From assembly GCF_014645655.1 (NCBI RefSeq), contig NZ_BMMD01000002.1, positions 62,001-126,000 on the forward strand: a stretch of 64,000 nt of DNA, read 5' to 3'. The position numbers and the translations under genes were made by a program. This stretch comes from Agromyces bauzanensis (GTDB taxonomy: Bacteria > Actinomycetota > Actinomycetes > Actinomycetales > Microbacteriaceae). Position 1 is the first letter of the stretch, and the number at the start of each line of letters is the position of its first letter. Below, in pieces: positions 55,244-63,759 of this stretch. The notes under the pieces are model-generated. The model saw nothing but the letters and a program-made list of their open reading frames with translations. It was not told the DNA's origin and searched no databases.

Positions 55244-56028
55244 CGCGTGGTCTCCGCCCGCACCACGAGTTCACCCTTCGCGAGGCGGTACGGCGCCGCC
55301 TGCGCCACGGGCTTCACGACGATGAGGTCGAGGTCGACGTGGGCGGGCTTCAGCACGGCGTCGGCGATGACCGCGGCGATGTCCTCCGCCACGAGCGGCT
55401 CGGGCACGTCGTCGTAGACGGCGTCGGCCCGGGCGCGGTCGCCGCCGAAGCGCACGAGCGCGAACTCGTCGGTCCTCACCATGCCCGGTGCGACCTCGAT
55501 GACCCGCAGCGGCTCGCCGTTCAGCTCGAGGCGCAGCACTTCGGTGAGCGCGTGCGCCGCGAACTTCGCGGCGTTGTAGCCGCCGCCGCCGACGTAGGCG
55601 ACATGCCCGGCGATCGAGGTGACGTTCACGATGTCGGCGACCCCGCGTTCGACCGCTCCGCGGCGCAGCAGTGGCAGCAGGGCGCTCGTGACCCGTTTGA
55701 GCGCGAGCACGTTGACCTCGAGCATCCACGCCCAATCGTCGATCGACGACGCCTCGACCGAGTCGAGTCCCTTCGCGCCGCCCGCGTTGTTCACGAGGGC
55801 GTGCACCGGCCCGCTCGCGGCGAGGTGGTCGCGCAACGCGTCGACGTCGCCCTGCTTCGTGAGATCGGCGACGAAGACGGATGCCCCGGTATCGGCCGCG
55901 AGCGCCCGCAACCGCTCCTCGCGGCGGGCGACACCGACCACCTCCCACCCGGCCGCGCGCAGCGCCCGCGCGGTCGCCTCGCCGATCCCGGAGCTCGCAC
56001 CCGTCACGACGGCTCGCAGCATGCTCAT
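55240..56028 (-). CDS. Short-chain dehydrogenase/reductase
   Basis: A 262-residue classical SDR: cofactor motif VTGASSGIGEATARALR (residues about 8-24), NNAGG, catalytic Ser in VTSIAGHVAYVG and YxxxK as YNAAK near residue 155. YdfG-like in overall pattern, so a serine/3-hydroxy acid dehydrogenase is possible. A CAGAAT hexamer (56040-56035) sits 6 nt before the ATG. It is coupled to the K+ channel gene by a 4-nt overlap, though no functional link is evident. Confidence 0.92.
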   Translation of the reverse strand: MSMLRAVVTGASSGIGEATARALRAAGWEVVGVARREERLRALAADTGASVFVADLTKQGDVDALRDHLAASGPVHALVNNAGGAKGLDSVEASSIDDWAWMLEVNVLALKRVTSALLPLLRRGAVERGVADIVNVTSIAGHVAYVGGGGYNAAKFAAHALTEVLRLELNGEPLRVIEVAPGMVRTDEFALVRFGGDRARADAVYDDVPEPLVAEDIAAVIADAVLKPAHVDLDLIVVKPVAQAAPYRLAKGELVVRAETTR

Positions 56029-56110
56029 GCGCTCATTCTGCCGTGCGGCGGGCGGATGCCACGAGTGCCGGGCCGGGGCATGCGCCAGGCTCGTGCGGTT
56101 GAATGGATCG

Positions 56111-57217
56111 ATGCACACGAGGCCGCACACGACCCCGACCCGGCGACGACGGGTCCCGCTGTGGGACAACGCCCGCTGGATCGCGATCACCCTCGTCGTG
56201 ATCGGCCACGGCATCCTCCCGCTCATCCACGAGGATGACGCCGCCTACAGCGTCTACCTGTTCATCTACTCGTTCCACGTCGCCGTCTTCGTGACGGTGA
56301 GCGGGTACTTCGCGAAGTCGGGTCCGCCGAACGCGCGGGCGCTCCGGCAGGTGCTCACCGACATCGTGTTCCCGTTCTTCATCTTCGAGACGATCTGGAG
56401 CGTCCTCCGCTGGGCGCTTGGCGGCGAGTTCGCCCTCGACTTCACGACCGCCTCGTGGACGCTGTGGTTCCTCATCGCGCTCGCGGTGTGGCGCATCGTG
56501 CTCCCGTACCTCGTGCTGCTGCGCTACCCGCTCCTCATCGCGATCGCGATCTCGATCGGCGCGGGCTACATGGAGACGATCGACGCGACGCTCGCGCTCT
56601 CGCGCACGTTCGGCATGCTCCCCTTCTTCGTGTTCGGCTGGAAGCTTCGGCAGTGGCAGCTCACCGGCCGCTGGCTGGAGCTGCGCCCGGCGGTCGCCTG
56701 GCGCTGGCGGGGCGTCGCGATCGTGCTCTTCGCGGCGGTGCTCGCCCTGATGCCCATGGCCATCGAGACCTGGCGCGATCTCCGGCTCCGCCGGTTCATG
56801 CTCTACGACGAGTCCTACGAGGCGATCGGCTACGACGAGCCGTGGTCGGGCGCCATCCGGCTCGCGCTCCTCCTGTTCGCGATGGTGCTCGCGGTGGCGT
56901 TCCTCGTGCTCATGCCGCGAGGCGTCCACTGGTTCACCGCGTTCGGCGGCGCGACGATGTACATCTACCTGCTGCACACGTTCGTGCTCCTCCCCTTCCG
57001 CGAGACCGGCGTACTCGCGGGCGACCAGCCCTTCTGGGTGCTCCCGGCGATGATCCTGTTCTGCATCGGCATCTCGATCGTGCTGTCGCTGAAGCCGGTG
57101 CGGCGGGTGTTCCGCCCGCTCGTGGAGCCTCGGGCACGGTGGCTGTTCCGGCCCGAGCCGACAACGGCCACGGGCACGATCGTGCTGCCGCCCGAGGAGC
57201 ACAAGCGTACCGAGTGA
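56111..57217 (+). CDS. Acyltransferase 3 family membrane protein
   Basis: A 368-residue polytopic protein (about ten helices) of the acyltransferase_3/OafA type: the conserved His is in ITLVVIGHGILPLIHE near residue 34, then FIYSFHVAVFVTVSGYFAKS with the second family signature, and GATMYIYLLHTFVLLPFRET near 290. Members O-acylate sugars of wall or capsule polymers; substrate unknown. The stop codon overlaps a perfect palindrome. Confidence 0.9.
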   Translation: MHTRPHTTPTRRRRVPLWDNARWIAITLVVIGHGILPLIHEDDAAYSVYLFIYSFHVAVFVTVSGYFAKSGPPNARALRQVLTDIVFPFFIFETIWSVLRWALGGEFALDFTTASWTLWFLIALAVWRIVLPYLVLLRYPLLIAIAISIGAGYMETIDATLALSRTFGMLPFFVFGWKLRQWQLTGRWLELRPAVAWRWRGVAIVLFAAVLALMPMAIETWRDLRLRRFMLYDESYEAIGYDEPWSGAIRLALLLFAMVLAVAFLVLMPRGVHWFTAFGGATMYIYLLHTFVLLPFRETGVLAGDQPFWVLPAMILFCIGISIVLSLKPVRRVFRPLVEPRARWLFRPEPTTATGTIVLPPEEHKRTE

Positions 57218-57239
57218 GCGGATGCCGCGGCATCCGCTC
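57216..57239. terminator. Perfect 24-nt palindrome at the acyltransferase stop
   Basis: GAGCGGATGCCG followed at once by CGGCATCCGCTC, a perfect 12+12 palindrome that includes the last bases of the TGA stop. As RNA it would form a stem with a tight loop. Another instance of the GGATGCCG word. Confidence 0.6.
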
Positions 57240-57348
57240 GGTGCATGACGCCGTGTGTCGGGTGTCGTTGCCGGCGCGGGCGACCCCTCGTAACGTGGGC
57301 GCAGGTTGCGGCGGGGGCCGCACACCCCACCCCGAGAAGGAGACCTCC

Positions 57349-58674
57349 ATGAGCGAGAACGCCGCCGACTGGCGCTTCGAGACGAAGCAGGTGCATTCGG
57401 GCGCCGCGCCCGACCCGGTGACCAACGCCCGCGCCACGCCGATCTACCAGACCACGTCCTACGTGTTCAACAGCGCCGAGCACGCCCAGAACCTCTTCGC
57501 GCTGGCCGAGTTCGGCAACATCTACACGCGCATCATGAACCCCACGCAGGCCGTGGTCGAAGAGCGCCTCGCCGCACTCGAGGGGGGCACCGGCGCCCTG
57601 CTCGTGGCATCCGGCCAGGCCGCCGAGACCTTCGCGGTCCTGAACATCGCGCAGGCGGGCGACCACATCGTCTCGTCGTCGTCGATCTACGGCGGCACGT
57701 ACAACCTCTTCAAGTACACGCTCGCGAAGCTCGGCATCGAGACGACGTTCGTCGAGAACCAGGACGACGCCGACGAGTGGCGTCGCGCGGTGCGCCCGAA
57801 CACGAAGCTGTTCTTCGCCGAGACGATCGGCAACCCGAAGATCAACGTGCTCGACATCAAGCTCGTGGCCGACATCGCGCACGAGTCGGGCCTCCCCCTC
57901 ATCGTCGACAACACGATCGCGACTCCATACCTCATCCGCCCGTTCGAGCACGGCGCCGACATCGTGGTGCACTCGGCGACGAAGTTCCTCGGCGGCCACG
58001 GCACGGTCATCGGCGGCGTCATCGTCGACGGCGGGAAGTTCGAGTGGTCGAAGAACGTCGAGAAGTTCCCGGGCCTCACCGAACCCGACCCCTCCTACCA
58101 CGGCGCCAGCTACACGGCCGCGGTCGGCGACGGCCTCGCCTACGTCATCAAGGCGCGCGTGCAGTTGCTGCGCGACCTCGGCTCGGCGATCTCGCCGCAG
58201 AGCGCGTGGCTGCTCATCCAGGGCATCGAGACGCTGTCGCTCCGCATCGAACGTCATGTGCAGAACGCCCAGGAGATCGCGGAGTGGCTCGACGATCACC
58301 CCGACGTCGCGAGCGTGAACTACTCGGGCCTGCCGTCGAGCCCGTGGTATGCCGCCGCCAACAGGTACGCCCCGAAGGGCGTCGGCGCGGTGCTGTCGTT
58401 CGAGCTCAAGGGCGGCGTGGACGCCGGCCGTGCCCTCGTCGACAACCTGCAGCTGTTCAGCCACCTCGCGAACATCGGCGACGTGCGCTCGCTCGTCATC
58501 CACCCGGCATCGACGACGCACTCGCAGCTCACGCCCGAGCAGCAGCTCACGACCGGCGTGACGCCGGGCCTCGTGCGCCTCTCGGTGGGCATCGAGAACA
58601 TCGACGACCTGAAGGCCGACCTCGAGGCCGGCCTCGCCGCCGCGCGTGCCGCCACGGACCCCGCCCGGGTCTGA
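57349..58674 (+). CDS. metY: O-acetylhomoserine sulfhydrylase
   Basis: A 441-residue Cys/Met metabolism PLP enzyme making homocysteine from O-acetylhomoserine and sulfide. [20 protein letters not shown] and [18 protein letters not shown] open it; PLP-phosphate [40 protein letters not shown]; Schiff-base lysine in [18 protein letters not shown] near residue 210. AGAAGGAGA precedes the ATG. The length (over 420) favours MetY over MetB. metX follows 119 nt downstream, separated by a strong hairpin. Confidence 0.94.
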   Translation: MSENAADWRFETKQVHSGAAPDPVTNARATPIYQTTSYVFNSAEHAQNLFALAEFGNIYTRIMNPTQAVVEERLAALEGGTGALLVASGQAAETFAVLNIAQAGDHIVSSSSIYGGTYNLFKYTLAKLGIETTFVENQDDADEWRRAVRPNTKLFFAETIGNPKINVLDIKLVADIAHESGLPLIVDNTIATPYLIRPFEHGADIVVHSATKFLGGHGTVIGGVIVDGGKFEWSKNVEKFPGLTEPDPSYHGASYTAAVGDGLAYVIKARVQLLRDLGSAISPQSAWLLIQGIETLSLRIERHVQNAQEIAEWLDDHPDVASVNYSGLPSSPWYAAANRYAPKGVGAVLSFELKGGVDAGRALVDNLQLFSHLANIGDVRSLVIHPASTTHSQLTPEQQLTTGVTPGLVRLSVGIENIDDLKADLEAGLAAARAATDPARV

Positions 58675-58680
58675 CCGATC

Positions 58681-58727
58681 GAGACGACGGATGCCGCGGC
58701 CCACGGGCTCGCGGCATCCGTCGTCTC
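58681..58727 (+). terminator. 18-bp hairpin terminator between metY and metX
   Basis: GAGACGACGGATGCCGCG (58681-58698) pairs perfectly with 58710-58727; the 11-nt loop itself contains GCCC/GGGC. It starts 6 nt after the metY stop. If it terminates fully, metX needs its own promoter: GAGAAT at 58782-58787 ends 6 nt before the metX ATG. Confidence 0.75.
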
Positions 58728-58793
58728 CCCCTGCCAGCGGTGGAACGTGTAACAATCGCCCGCCCCAGGCCGCCGTTCGGGGAGAATCGGAGC

Positions 58794-59999
58794 ATGGACT
58801 GGCAGACGACGGCCGACGCGGTGCCGGCGCGCATCGTCTCCGAGGCACGCGCGCTCACGATGGCCGGTCGTGCGCCGGCGACGGGCGCGTGGCGCGAGGG
58901 CGATCCGGTCGGCGGCCGCCGCTTCGTGACCATCGGCGACCTGCCCCTCGAGTCCGGCGAGACCCTTCCAGGGGTACGGATCGCCTACGAGCAGTGGGGA
59001 ACCCTGTCGCCCGCGGCGGACAACGCCATCCTCGTCCTGCACGCCCTCACGGGCGACAGCCACGTCATCGGCCCGGCCGGGCCGGGGCATCCGAGTGCCG
59101 GATGGTGGCCGGGGGTCGTCGGTCCCGGCCTCCCGATCGACACCGACCGCTACTTCGTGGTCGCCCCGAACGTGCTCGGCGGTTGCCAGGGCTCCACGGG
59201 GCCGGCGTCGCTCGCTCCCGACGGGGCGGAATGGGGCGCGCGGCTGCCCTTCCTCACCATCCGCGACCAAGTGAGGGCTCAGCTCGCCTTCGCCGAGCAG
59301 CTGGGAATCCGGCGGTTCGCGGCCGTGGTCGGCGGGTCGATGGGCGCGATGCAGGTGCTCGAATGGGCGATCATGGCGCCCGACGCGGTCGGACGCATCG
59401 CGGTGCTCGCAGCGCCGGCCGCGGCGACGGCCGACCAGGTCGCCCTCAACTCGGTACAGATCGAGGCCGTCCGCAGCGACCCGGCCTTCCGCGGCGGCGA
59501 CTACTACGACGTGCCCGACGGCGAGGGTCCGACGCGCGGGCTCGCGCTCGCCCGCCGCATGGCCATGCTCAACTACCGCACCGCGGCCGAGCTCAATTCC
59601 CGGTTCGAGCGGAGTTGGCAGTCCGGCCTCGATCCCCTCGGCGGCGGCGGCAGGTTCGCCGTCGAGTCCTACCTCGACTTCCACGGCAACAAGTTCACGC
59701 GCCGCTTCGACGCCAACAGCTACGTCGTGCTCACCCAGGCCATGAACTCGCACGACGTGGGCCGCGGGCGCGGCGGCGTGGCGCCCGCCCTCGATCGCAT
59801 CACCGCCGCAAGCCTCGTGCTCGGCATCGACAGCGACCGGTACTTCTCCCTCGACGGGCAGGTCGAGATCGCCGCGGTGCTGCGTCGCAGCGTGCACGGC
59901 CCCGAGCCCGTGGTGCTGCATTCCGAGTACGGCCACGACGCGTTCCTCATCGAGCATGCGGCGGTCGGCGAGGCGCTTCGCGCGCTGCTCGCCTCCTGA
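58794..59999 (+). CDS. metX: Homoserine O-acetyltransferase
   Basis: A 401-residue alpha/beta hydrolase-fold enzyme acetylating homoserine. GVRIAYEQWGTLSPAADNAI near residue 65; nucleophile Ser in AAVVGGSMGAMQVLEWA near residue 185; catalytic Asp in LVLGIDSDRYFSL and His in SEYGHDAFLIEH at the end. Also NVLGGCQGSTGPAS, the oxyanion/substrate loop. GGAG lies close to the ATG. Provides the substrate of MetY. Confidence 0.95.
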   Translation: MDWQTTADAVPARIVSEARALTMAGRAPATGAWREGDPVGGRRFVTIGDLPLESGETLPGVRIAYEQWGTLSPAADNAILVLHALTGDSHVIGPAGPGHPSAGWWPGVVGPGLPIDTDRYFVVAPNVLGGCQGSTGPASLAPDGAEWGARLPFLTIRDQVRAQLAFAEQLGIRRFAAVVGGSMGAMQVLEWAIMAPDAVGRIAVLAAPAAATADQVALNSVQIEAVRSDPAFRGGDYYDVPDGEGPTRGLALARRMAMLNYRTAAELNSRFERSWQSGLDPLGGGGRFAVESYLDFHGNKFTRRFDANSYVVLTQAMNSHDVGRGRGGVAPALDRITAASLVLGIDSDRYFSLDGQVEIAAVLRRSVHGPEPVVLHSEYGHDAFLIEHAAVGEALRALLAS

Positions 60000-60032
60000 G
60001 CCGGCGCCGGCCCTACGCGAAACGGGGGGAAT

Positions 60033-60051
60033 TCTCGACTACAGTTCGAGA
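60033..60051 (+). promoter_or_regulatory. Inverted repeat upstream of the two-component system
   Basis: TCTCGA and TCGAGA are perfect complements separated by CTACAGT, with a TACAGT hexamer (60040-60045) in the middle that could be a -10 box. A dimeric regulator, perhaps the LuxR-type regulator of this operon, bound here would overlap the promoter. Leader to the GTG at 60099 would be about 47 nt. Confidence 0.35.
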
Positions 60052-60098
60052 TGACGGCACCCGCGTGCCGGGGTGTGGGACCCTGCTGAGGGGGTGGA

Positions 60099-61256
60099 GT
60101 GAAGCGCATCCACAAGGAACGCGACCGGCTACTGCGACGCCTCGCCCGCGTCACGGGCTTCGTCGGTGCCATCAGCGCCTTCGCGTGCCTCCTGGTCCCC
60201 GGCACGGCGACGCCCGTGGAGTTCATGGTCGCCGCGCTCGCGAACGTCGCGATCGTGGCGCTCGTGGGCATCCACTCCACCCGCGGGCGCCTGCTGCCGG
60301 CGCTCGGCGTGGTCGCCGGGGCGATCGTGCTCATCGTCGCACTCGGCACCGCCTCCGTTCTCGATCCCGCCGCCGTCACGTCACTGGCGATCACGGGCGG
60401 AGTCAGCTCGGCGTCGGTTGCGATCTCGCTCATCGTGCGGCCGCGGGGGCCCGCACTCGTCGGCGGACTCCTCATCGCCGTCCTCGTCTCGGTGTGGATC
60501 GTCTCGGCCTGGGGGCATGACCTGCGTGCGGTCGCCGTGGTCACCGTCGCCGGCTGGGCGGCGTGCATGACGCTCGGCGGATGGATCGACCGGGCCATCG
60601 CCCACGCATCCGAACGCATCGACGAGGTCGGGCGCGCGCACGAGGCCGAGCGGCTGGCGAGCGAACTCGAGGCGCAGCAGCGGCAGGACGCACGGGTGCT
60701 GCACGACACGGTGCTGGCCACGCTGTCGCTGCTCGCCCACTCGGGCGTTGGTGTGGGCCCGAGCGCCCTCCGGCAGCAGGCCGGCGACGATGCGCGGCTC
60801 CTCCGCCAGCTCCGCCTCGGTGCGCCGCTCGATGCGGGCTCGACCGCGATCTTCTCGCCCGACTCCCCCGACGACGAGCTCGGCACGACGTTCGAGGCGG
60901 TCAGGCAGCGATTCGCGCGCATGGGCCTCGACGTGAACTGGCACGGAGCCGGGCAGCTCGCCCTGCCACGGGAGACGCTCGACGCACTCCTCGGGGCGCT
61001 CGGCGAATGCCTGGAGAACGTGCGGCGGCACGCGGGCGTGAACGAGGCCGACGTCACCGTCACCGACGATGACCGCACCGTGCGCGCCATGGTCACCGAC
61101 ACCGGGCGCGGGTTCGAACCCGACACCGTCGACGGCGCGCGCCTCGGGTACGCCGAATCCGTCGTCGGGCGCCTCAACACGGTGGGCGGACGCGCTCGCG
61201 TCTTCTCGTCGCCCGGCTCGGGCACGACGGTCATGCTCGAGGTGCCGAAGCCATGA
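60099..61256 (+). CDS. Sensor histidine kinase (NarL-type, HPK7-like)
   Basis: A 385-residue membrane kinase starting at GTG 60099 with GGGGGTGGA upstream. Five to six helices fill residues 15-165. The DHp-like segment has the phospho-acceptor His in ARVLHDTVLATLSLLAHSG near residue 205. The N-box is ALGECLENVRRHAG and the G-box MVTDTGRGFEPDTV; VGRLNTVGGRARVFSSPGSG ends the ATPase. A signal molecule is not predictable. ATGA overlap with the next gene. Confidence 0.9.
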   Translation: MKRIHKERDRLLRRLARVTGFVGAISAFACLLVPGTATPVEFMVAALANVAIVALVGIHSTRGRLLPALGVVAGAIVLIVALGTASVLDPAAVTSLAITGGVSSASVAISLIVRPRGPALVGGLLIAVLVSVWIVSAWGHDLRAVAVVTVAGWAACMTLGGWIDRAIAHASERIDEVGRAHEAERLASELEAQQRQDARVLHDTVLATLSLLAHSGVGVGPSALRQQAGDDARLLRQLRLGAPLDAGSTAIFSPDSPDDELGTTFEAVRQRFARMGLDVNWHGAGQLALPRETLDALLGALGECLENVRRHAGVNEADVTVTDDDRTVRAMVTDTGRGFEPDTVDGARLGYAESVVGRLNTVGGRARVFSSPGSGTTVMLEVPKP

Positions 61257-62518
61257 GCGACGCGCGCATCGACGATCTCCGGGTCCGGTCACGGTCGTTC
61301 CGGCGTCCCGCACGGTCGGCGCGGGTAGCGGGCGACGTGCGCGAGAGCCATGGTGGCCGACGACTCGCCACCGGCATCACCATCGCCGCGGCGTTCATCA
61401 TCCTCGGGCACCTCGTGCACGCCATCGCCCTCGCCCCGTACTTCCTCCTGTCCGGCCCCGGCCCGTGGCCCGCGTGGATCGCGCTCGCGGTCGTCGTCGG
61501 CATCGGCGTGGCGTCGCGGATGGTGTCCCGCACCCTGCCCGATTGGCTCTACGTGCTCCTGCTGCTCGCGCTGGTCGCACCCGTCGGGCTGGACCTGGCG
61601 GCGTCGGCGGGCCTGCTGCACCACGGCGTGACGCCGACCGCCGCCGCGGCCGCGGGTGCCGTGCTGATGCCGGTCGCCGCGGTGCGTGGCACTCGGATCC
61701 CGCTCGCGGCGGCAGGGGCCATCGCGGTGGCCATCGCGATCCAGGTGCTCATGCAGGTGGACACCGCCCGCACCGGAGCGGTCGCGGGCGTCGCCGTTGC
61801 GGCATCGGCCGTCATGCCGGTGCTCCTCGTCGCGCTGGCGATCGACGGCTTCCGGCGCCTGGTCGGACGCGAACTCGATCTCTCGCTCGTGCAGAGCACC
61901 GTGGCCACCTCGCGGTCGGCCGTCGGCATGCGCGCCTCCGAGGAGCTCGCGCAGCTCGACTTCGACGCCGAGACGCTGCTCGACGACGTCGGGTCGGGAC
62001 GCATCGCGATTCCGCTACCCGGCGAGGCCGCAGAGCGCGCTGGGACGCTCGCCGCCCGCATCCGCGTCCGCCTCATCGAGGGACGCACCGACACGTGGCT
62101 TCGCCACGCCGTCACGGAGTCCGAGTACCTCAACGGTCGCATCACCGTCGACGACCCGAACGGATGCGCCGCGCTCCTCGCCCAGTCGCAGCGTGACGGC
62201 CTGCTGCTCGGGCTCTGGCTCCTCACCGCCGACCATCCGAAGAAGTCGGCGCAGCCGATGTCGGCGGTCGTGCGCTGTCGCGAGACCGCAGACCACGGCG
62301 AAGTCGAACCCGATGGCTTCGCCATGTCGATCGAGGTCACCGGCGTACCCCGACGACGCATCGACCCGTCAGCATTGGACGCTATCGGTAGTGTCGGAGT
62401 CCACGAGGTCGTACCGGGGACCGATGGCTTCCGCGTCGACATCGACTGCAGGGTCGATCCGCACTCGCCGGCAGGCAGCACGTCGGCCCGAGCGGCCGCC
62501 AGATCGAGGGGAAGCTGA
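61253..62518 (+). CDS. Membrane protein resembling a histidine kinase without catalytic motifs
   Basis: A 421-residue protein placed between the kinase and regulator genes, coupled to both (ATGA, and TGA directly followed by ATG). Six helices in residues 42-205 mirror the kinase topology, followed by a helical segment (about 210-310) where a DHp would be and an alpha/beta region to 400 ending HEVVPGTDGFRVDIDCRVDP, reminiscent of the last strands of a kinase ATPase domain. No acceptor His, N-box or G-box is visible. It may be a degenerate kinase acting as sensor or regulator of its neighbour. Family not recognised with certainty. Confidence 0.7.
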   Translation: MSDARIDDLRVRSRSFRRPARSARVAGDVRESHGGRRLATGITIAAAFIILGHLVHAIALAPYFLLSGPGPWPAWIALAVVVGIGVASRMVSRTLPDWLYVLLLLALVAPVGLDLAASAGLLHHGVTPTAAAAAGAVLMPVAAVRGTRIPLAAAGAIAVAIAIQVLMQVDTARTGAVAGVAVAASAVMPVLLVALAIDGFRRLVGRELDLSLVQSTVATSRSAVGMRASEELAQLDFDAETLLDDVGSGRIAIPLPGEAAERAGTLAARIRVRLIEGRTDTWLRHAVTESEYLNGRITVDDPNGCAALLAQSQRDGLLLGLWLLTADHPKKSAQPMSAVVRCRETADHGEVEPDGFAMSIEVTGVPRRRIDPSALDAIGSVGVHEVVPGTDGFRVDIDCRVDPHSPAGSTSARAAARSRGS

Positions 62519-63169
62519 ATGGCCGAGACCGGTTCACCCATCCGTCTTGCGATCGTCGACGACCATCGCATGCTCCTGGGCGCGCTCTCGGAGTGGCTGC
62601 GTGCCGCGGCATCCGACATCGAGCTCGTCGCGGCCGTCCCGTCGTGGTCGGAGCTGCTCGCCCACACCGAGTTCCCCGTCGACGTCGTGCTCCTCGACCT
62701 CGACCTGCGCGACAACATCCCGATCTCGCTGAAGCTGTCGACGCTGAAGAGCGCGGGGGTGCAGACGATGCTCATGAGCACGTACTCCGAACCCGCGGTC
62801 GTGCGCGAGGCGCTCGGGGCGGGCGCGCTCGGCTATCTCGTGAAATCGGAGCCGGTGGAGAACATCATCGAGGCGATCCGCGCAGCTCGCGACGGCGAGT
62901 CGTACCTGACGCCCGAACTCGAGGACGCGCTCGCCGACGACGGCGCCGTGCCCAAGCTCTCGGCGCAGGAGCGTCGTGTGATGGCGCTCTACGGGGCCGG
63001 CCAGCCGGTGAAGGCGGTCGCGTTCCAGCTCGGCATCTCGGAGGAGACGGCGAAGAGCTACCTGAAGCGCATCCGGGAGAAGTACCGTGCGGCCGGCTTC
63101 GACGTGGGCACGAAGGTCGCGCTCCGCAAGCGCGCCATCCTCGACGGGATCCTGCTGCAGTCCGATTGA
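62519..63169 (+). CDS. LuxR/NarL-type response regulator
   Basis: A 216-residue regulator. Receiver domain: acidic pair in AIVDDHRMLLGAL, phospho-acceptor Asp in DVVLLDLDLRDNIPI near residue 58 to 60, TMLMSTYSEPAVVREALGAG and GYLVKSEPVENI with the switch Thr/Lys. C-terminal HTH (about 145-205): LSAQERRVMALYGAGQPVKA and GISEETAKSYLKRIREKY. The HTH is of the LuxR type but with diverged first helix. Confidence 0.92.
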   Translation: MAETGSPIRLAIVDDHRMLLGALSEWLRAAASDIELVAAVPSWSELLAHTEFPVDVVLLDLDLRDNIPISLKLSTLKSAGVQTMLMSTYSEPAVVREALGAGALGYLVKSEPVENIIEAIRAARDGESYLTPELEDALADDGAVPKLSAQERRVMALYGAGQPVKAVAFQLGISEETAKSYLKRIREKYRAAGFDVGTKVALRKRAILDGILLQSD

Positions 63170-63175
63170 CGGCGG

Positions 63176-63412
63176 CGGCGAGCGGATGCCGCGTGCCGCA
63201 GGCCGATCCAGATCGGCGCGACAAAGCCGAGCCCCGCCGCGATCAGGCTCGCCGCGACGAGCGAGGCGATGCCGAAGTACGCGCCGTGCGGCAGGGCTGC
63301 GACGAAGCGCGCGACGAGCACGAGGCCGAAGCTCGGCAGCAGCGCCGAGGCGATCGTGGCGAGGGTGAACGCGGTGAGCAGCGCCAGCAGCAGGCGCTGC
63401 GCGCCCACCGAG
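63176..63412 (-). pseudogene. MFS transporter relic (DHA1-like) with internal deletion
   Basis: In the minus frame about 63412-63176 reads GAQRLLLALLTAFTLATIAS, ALLPSFGLVLVARFVAALPH and GAYFGIASLVAAS, the second to fourth helix region of DHA1-type efflux proteins. It then continues at once with LIAAGLGFVAPIWIGLRHA, which fits the far C-terminal half. Start, most of the middle and the end (no stop in register) are gone. A full protein would have about 400 residues. It occupies the gap between the response regulator and the thiamine-binding-type gene. Confidence 0.65.
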
Positions 63413-63436
63413 CCGCCGCGGCACGCGAGCCGTCCG

Positions 63437-63742
63437 TCAGGTGTCGCCGAGCGCGCCCTCGAGTCGCTCGAGCTTGCCGTCGAGCTCACCCGTGTAACCG
63501 GGGCGGATGTCGGCCTTCAGGACGAGCGACACCCTCGATCCGTACTCGCCGACGGCCTCCGTCGCACGGCGGACGACGTCGAAGACGTCGTCCCATTCGC
63601 CTTCGAGCTCGGTGAACATCGACGTCGTCCGATTCGGGAGCCCGGATTCTCGGACGATCTTGACGGCCGCCGCGACGGCGTCGTGCACGGATCCGTCTGC
63701 GCGGCCCGTGCCGCTCGGTGCAACTGAGAATGCGACCAGCAC
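63437..63742 (-). CDS. MTH1187/YkoF-like thiamine-binding family protein
   Basis: A 101-residue ferredoxin-like fold protein from GTG 63742, chosen because GAGGAGGAA lies 4 nt upstream. Sequence LVAFSVAPSGTGRADGSVHD AVAAAVKIVRESGLP, then TTSMFTELEGEWDDVFDVVR and RVSLVLKADIRPGYTGELD, is that of the MTH1187/UPF0045 family, whose relatives bind thiamine or a precursor. Forms dimers or tetramers in known cases. No thiamine genes are near. Confidence 0.88.
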   Translation of the reverse strand: MLVAFSVAPSGTGRADGSVHDAVAAAVKIVRESGLPNRTTSMFTELEGEWDDVFDVVRRATEAVGEYGSRVSLVLKADIRPGYTGELDGKLERLEGALGDT

Positions 63743-63759
63743 GATTCCTCCTCGTGGGT

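Noticed and set aside
57240-57348. Possible SAM or related riboswitch before metY
   Set aside because: Only about 110 nt are available and I could not fit the conserved core or pairing of a known SAM riboswitch class; a covariance search would be decisive.
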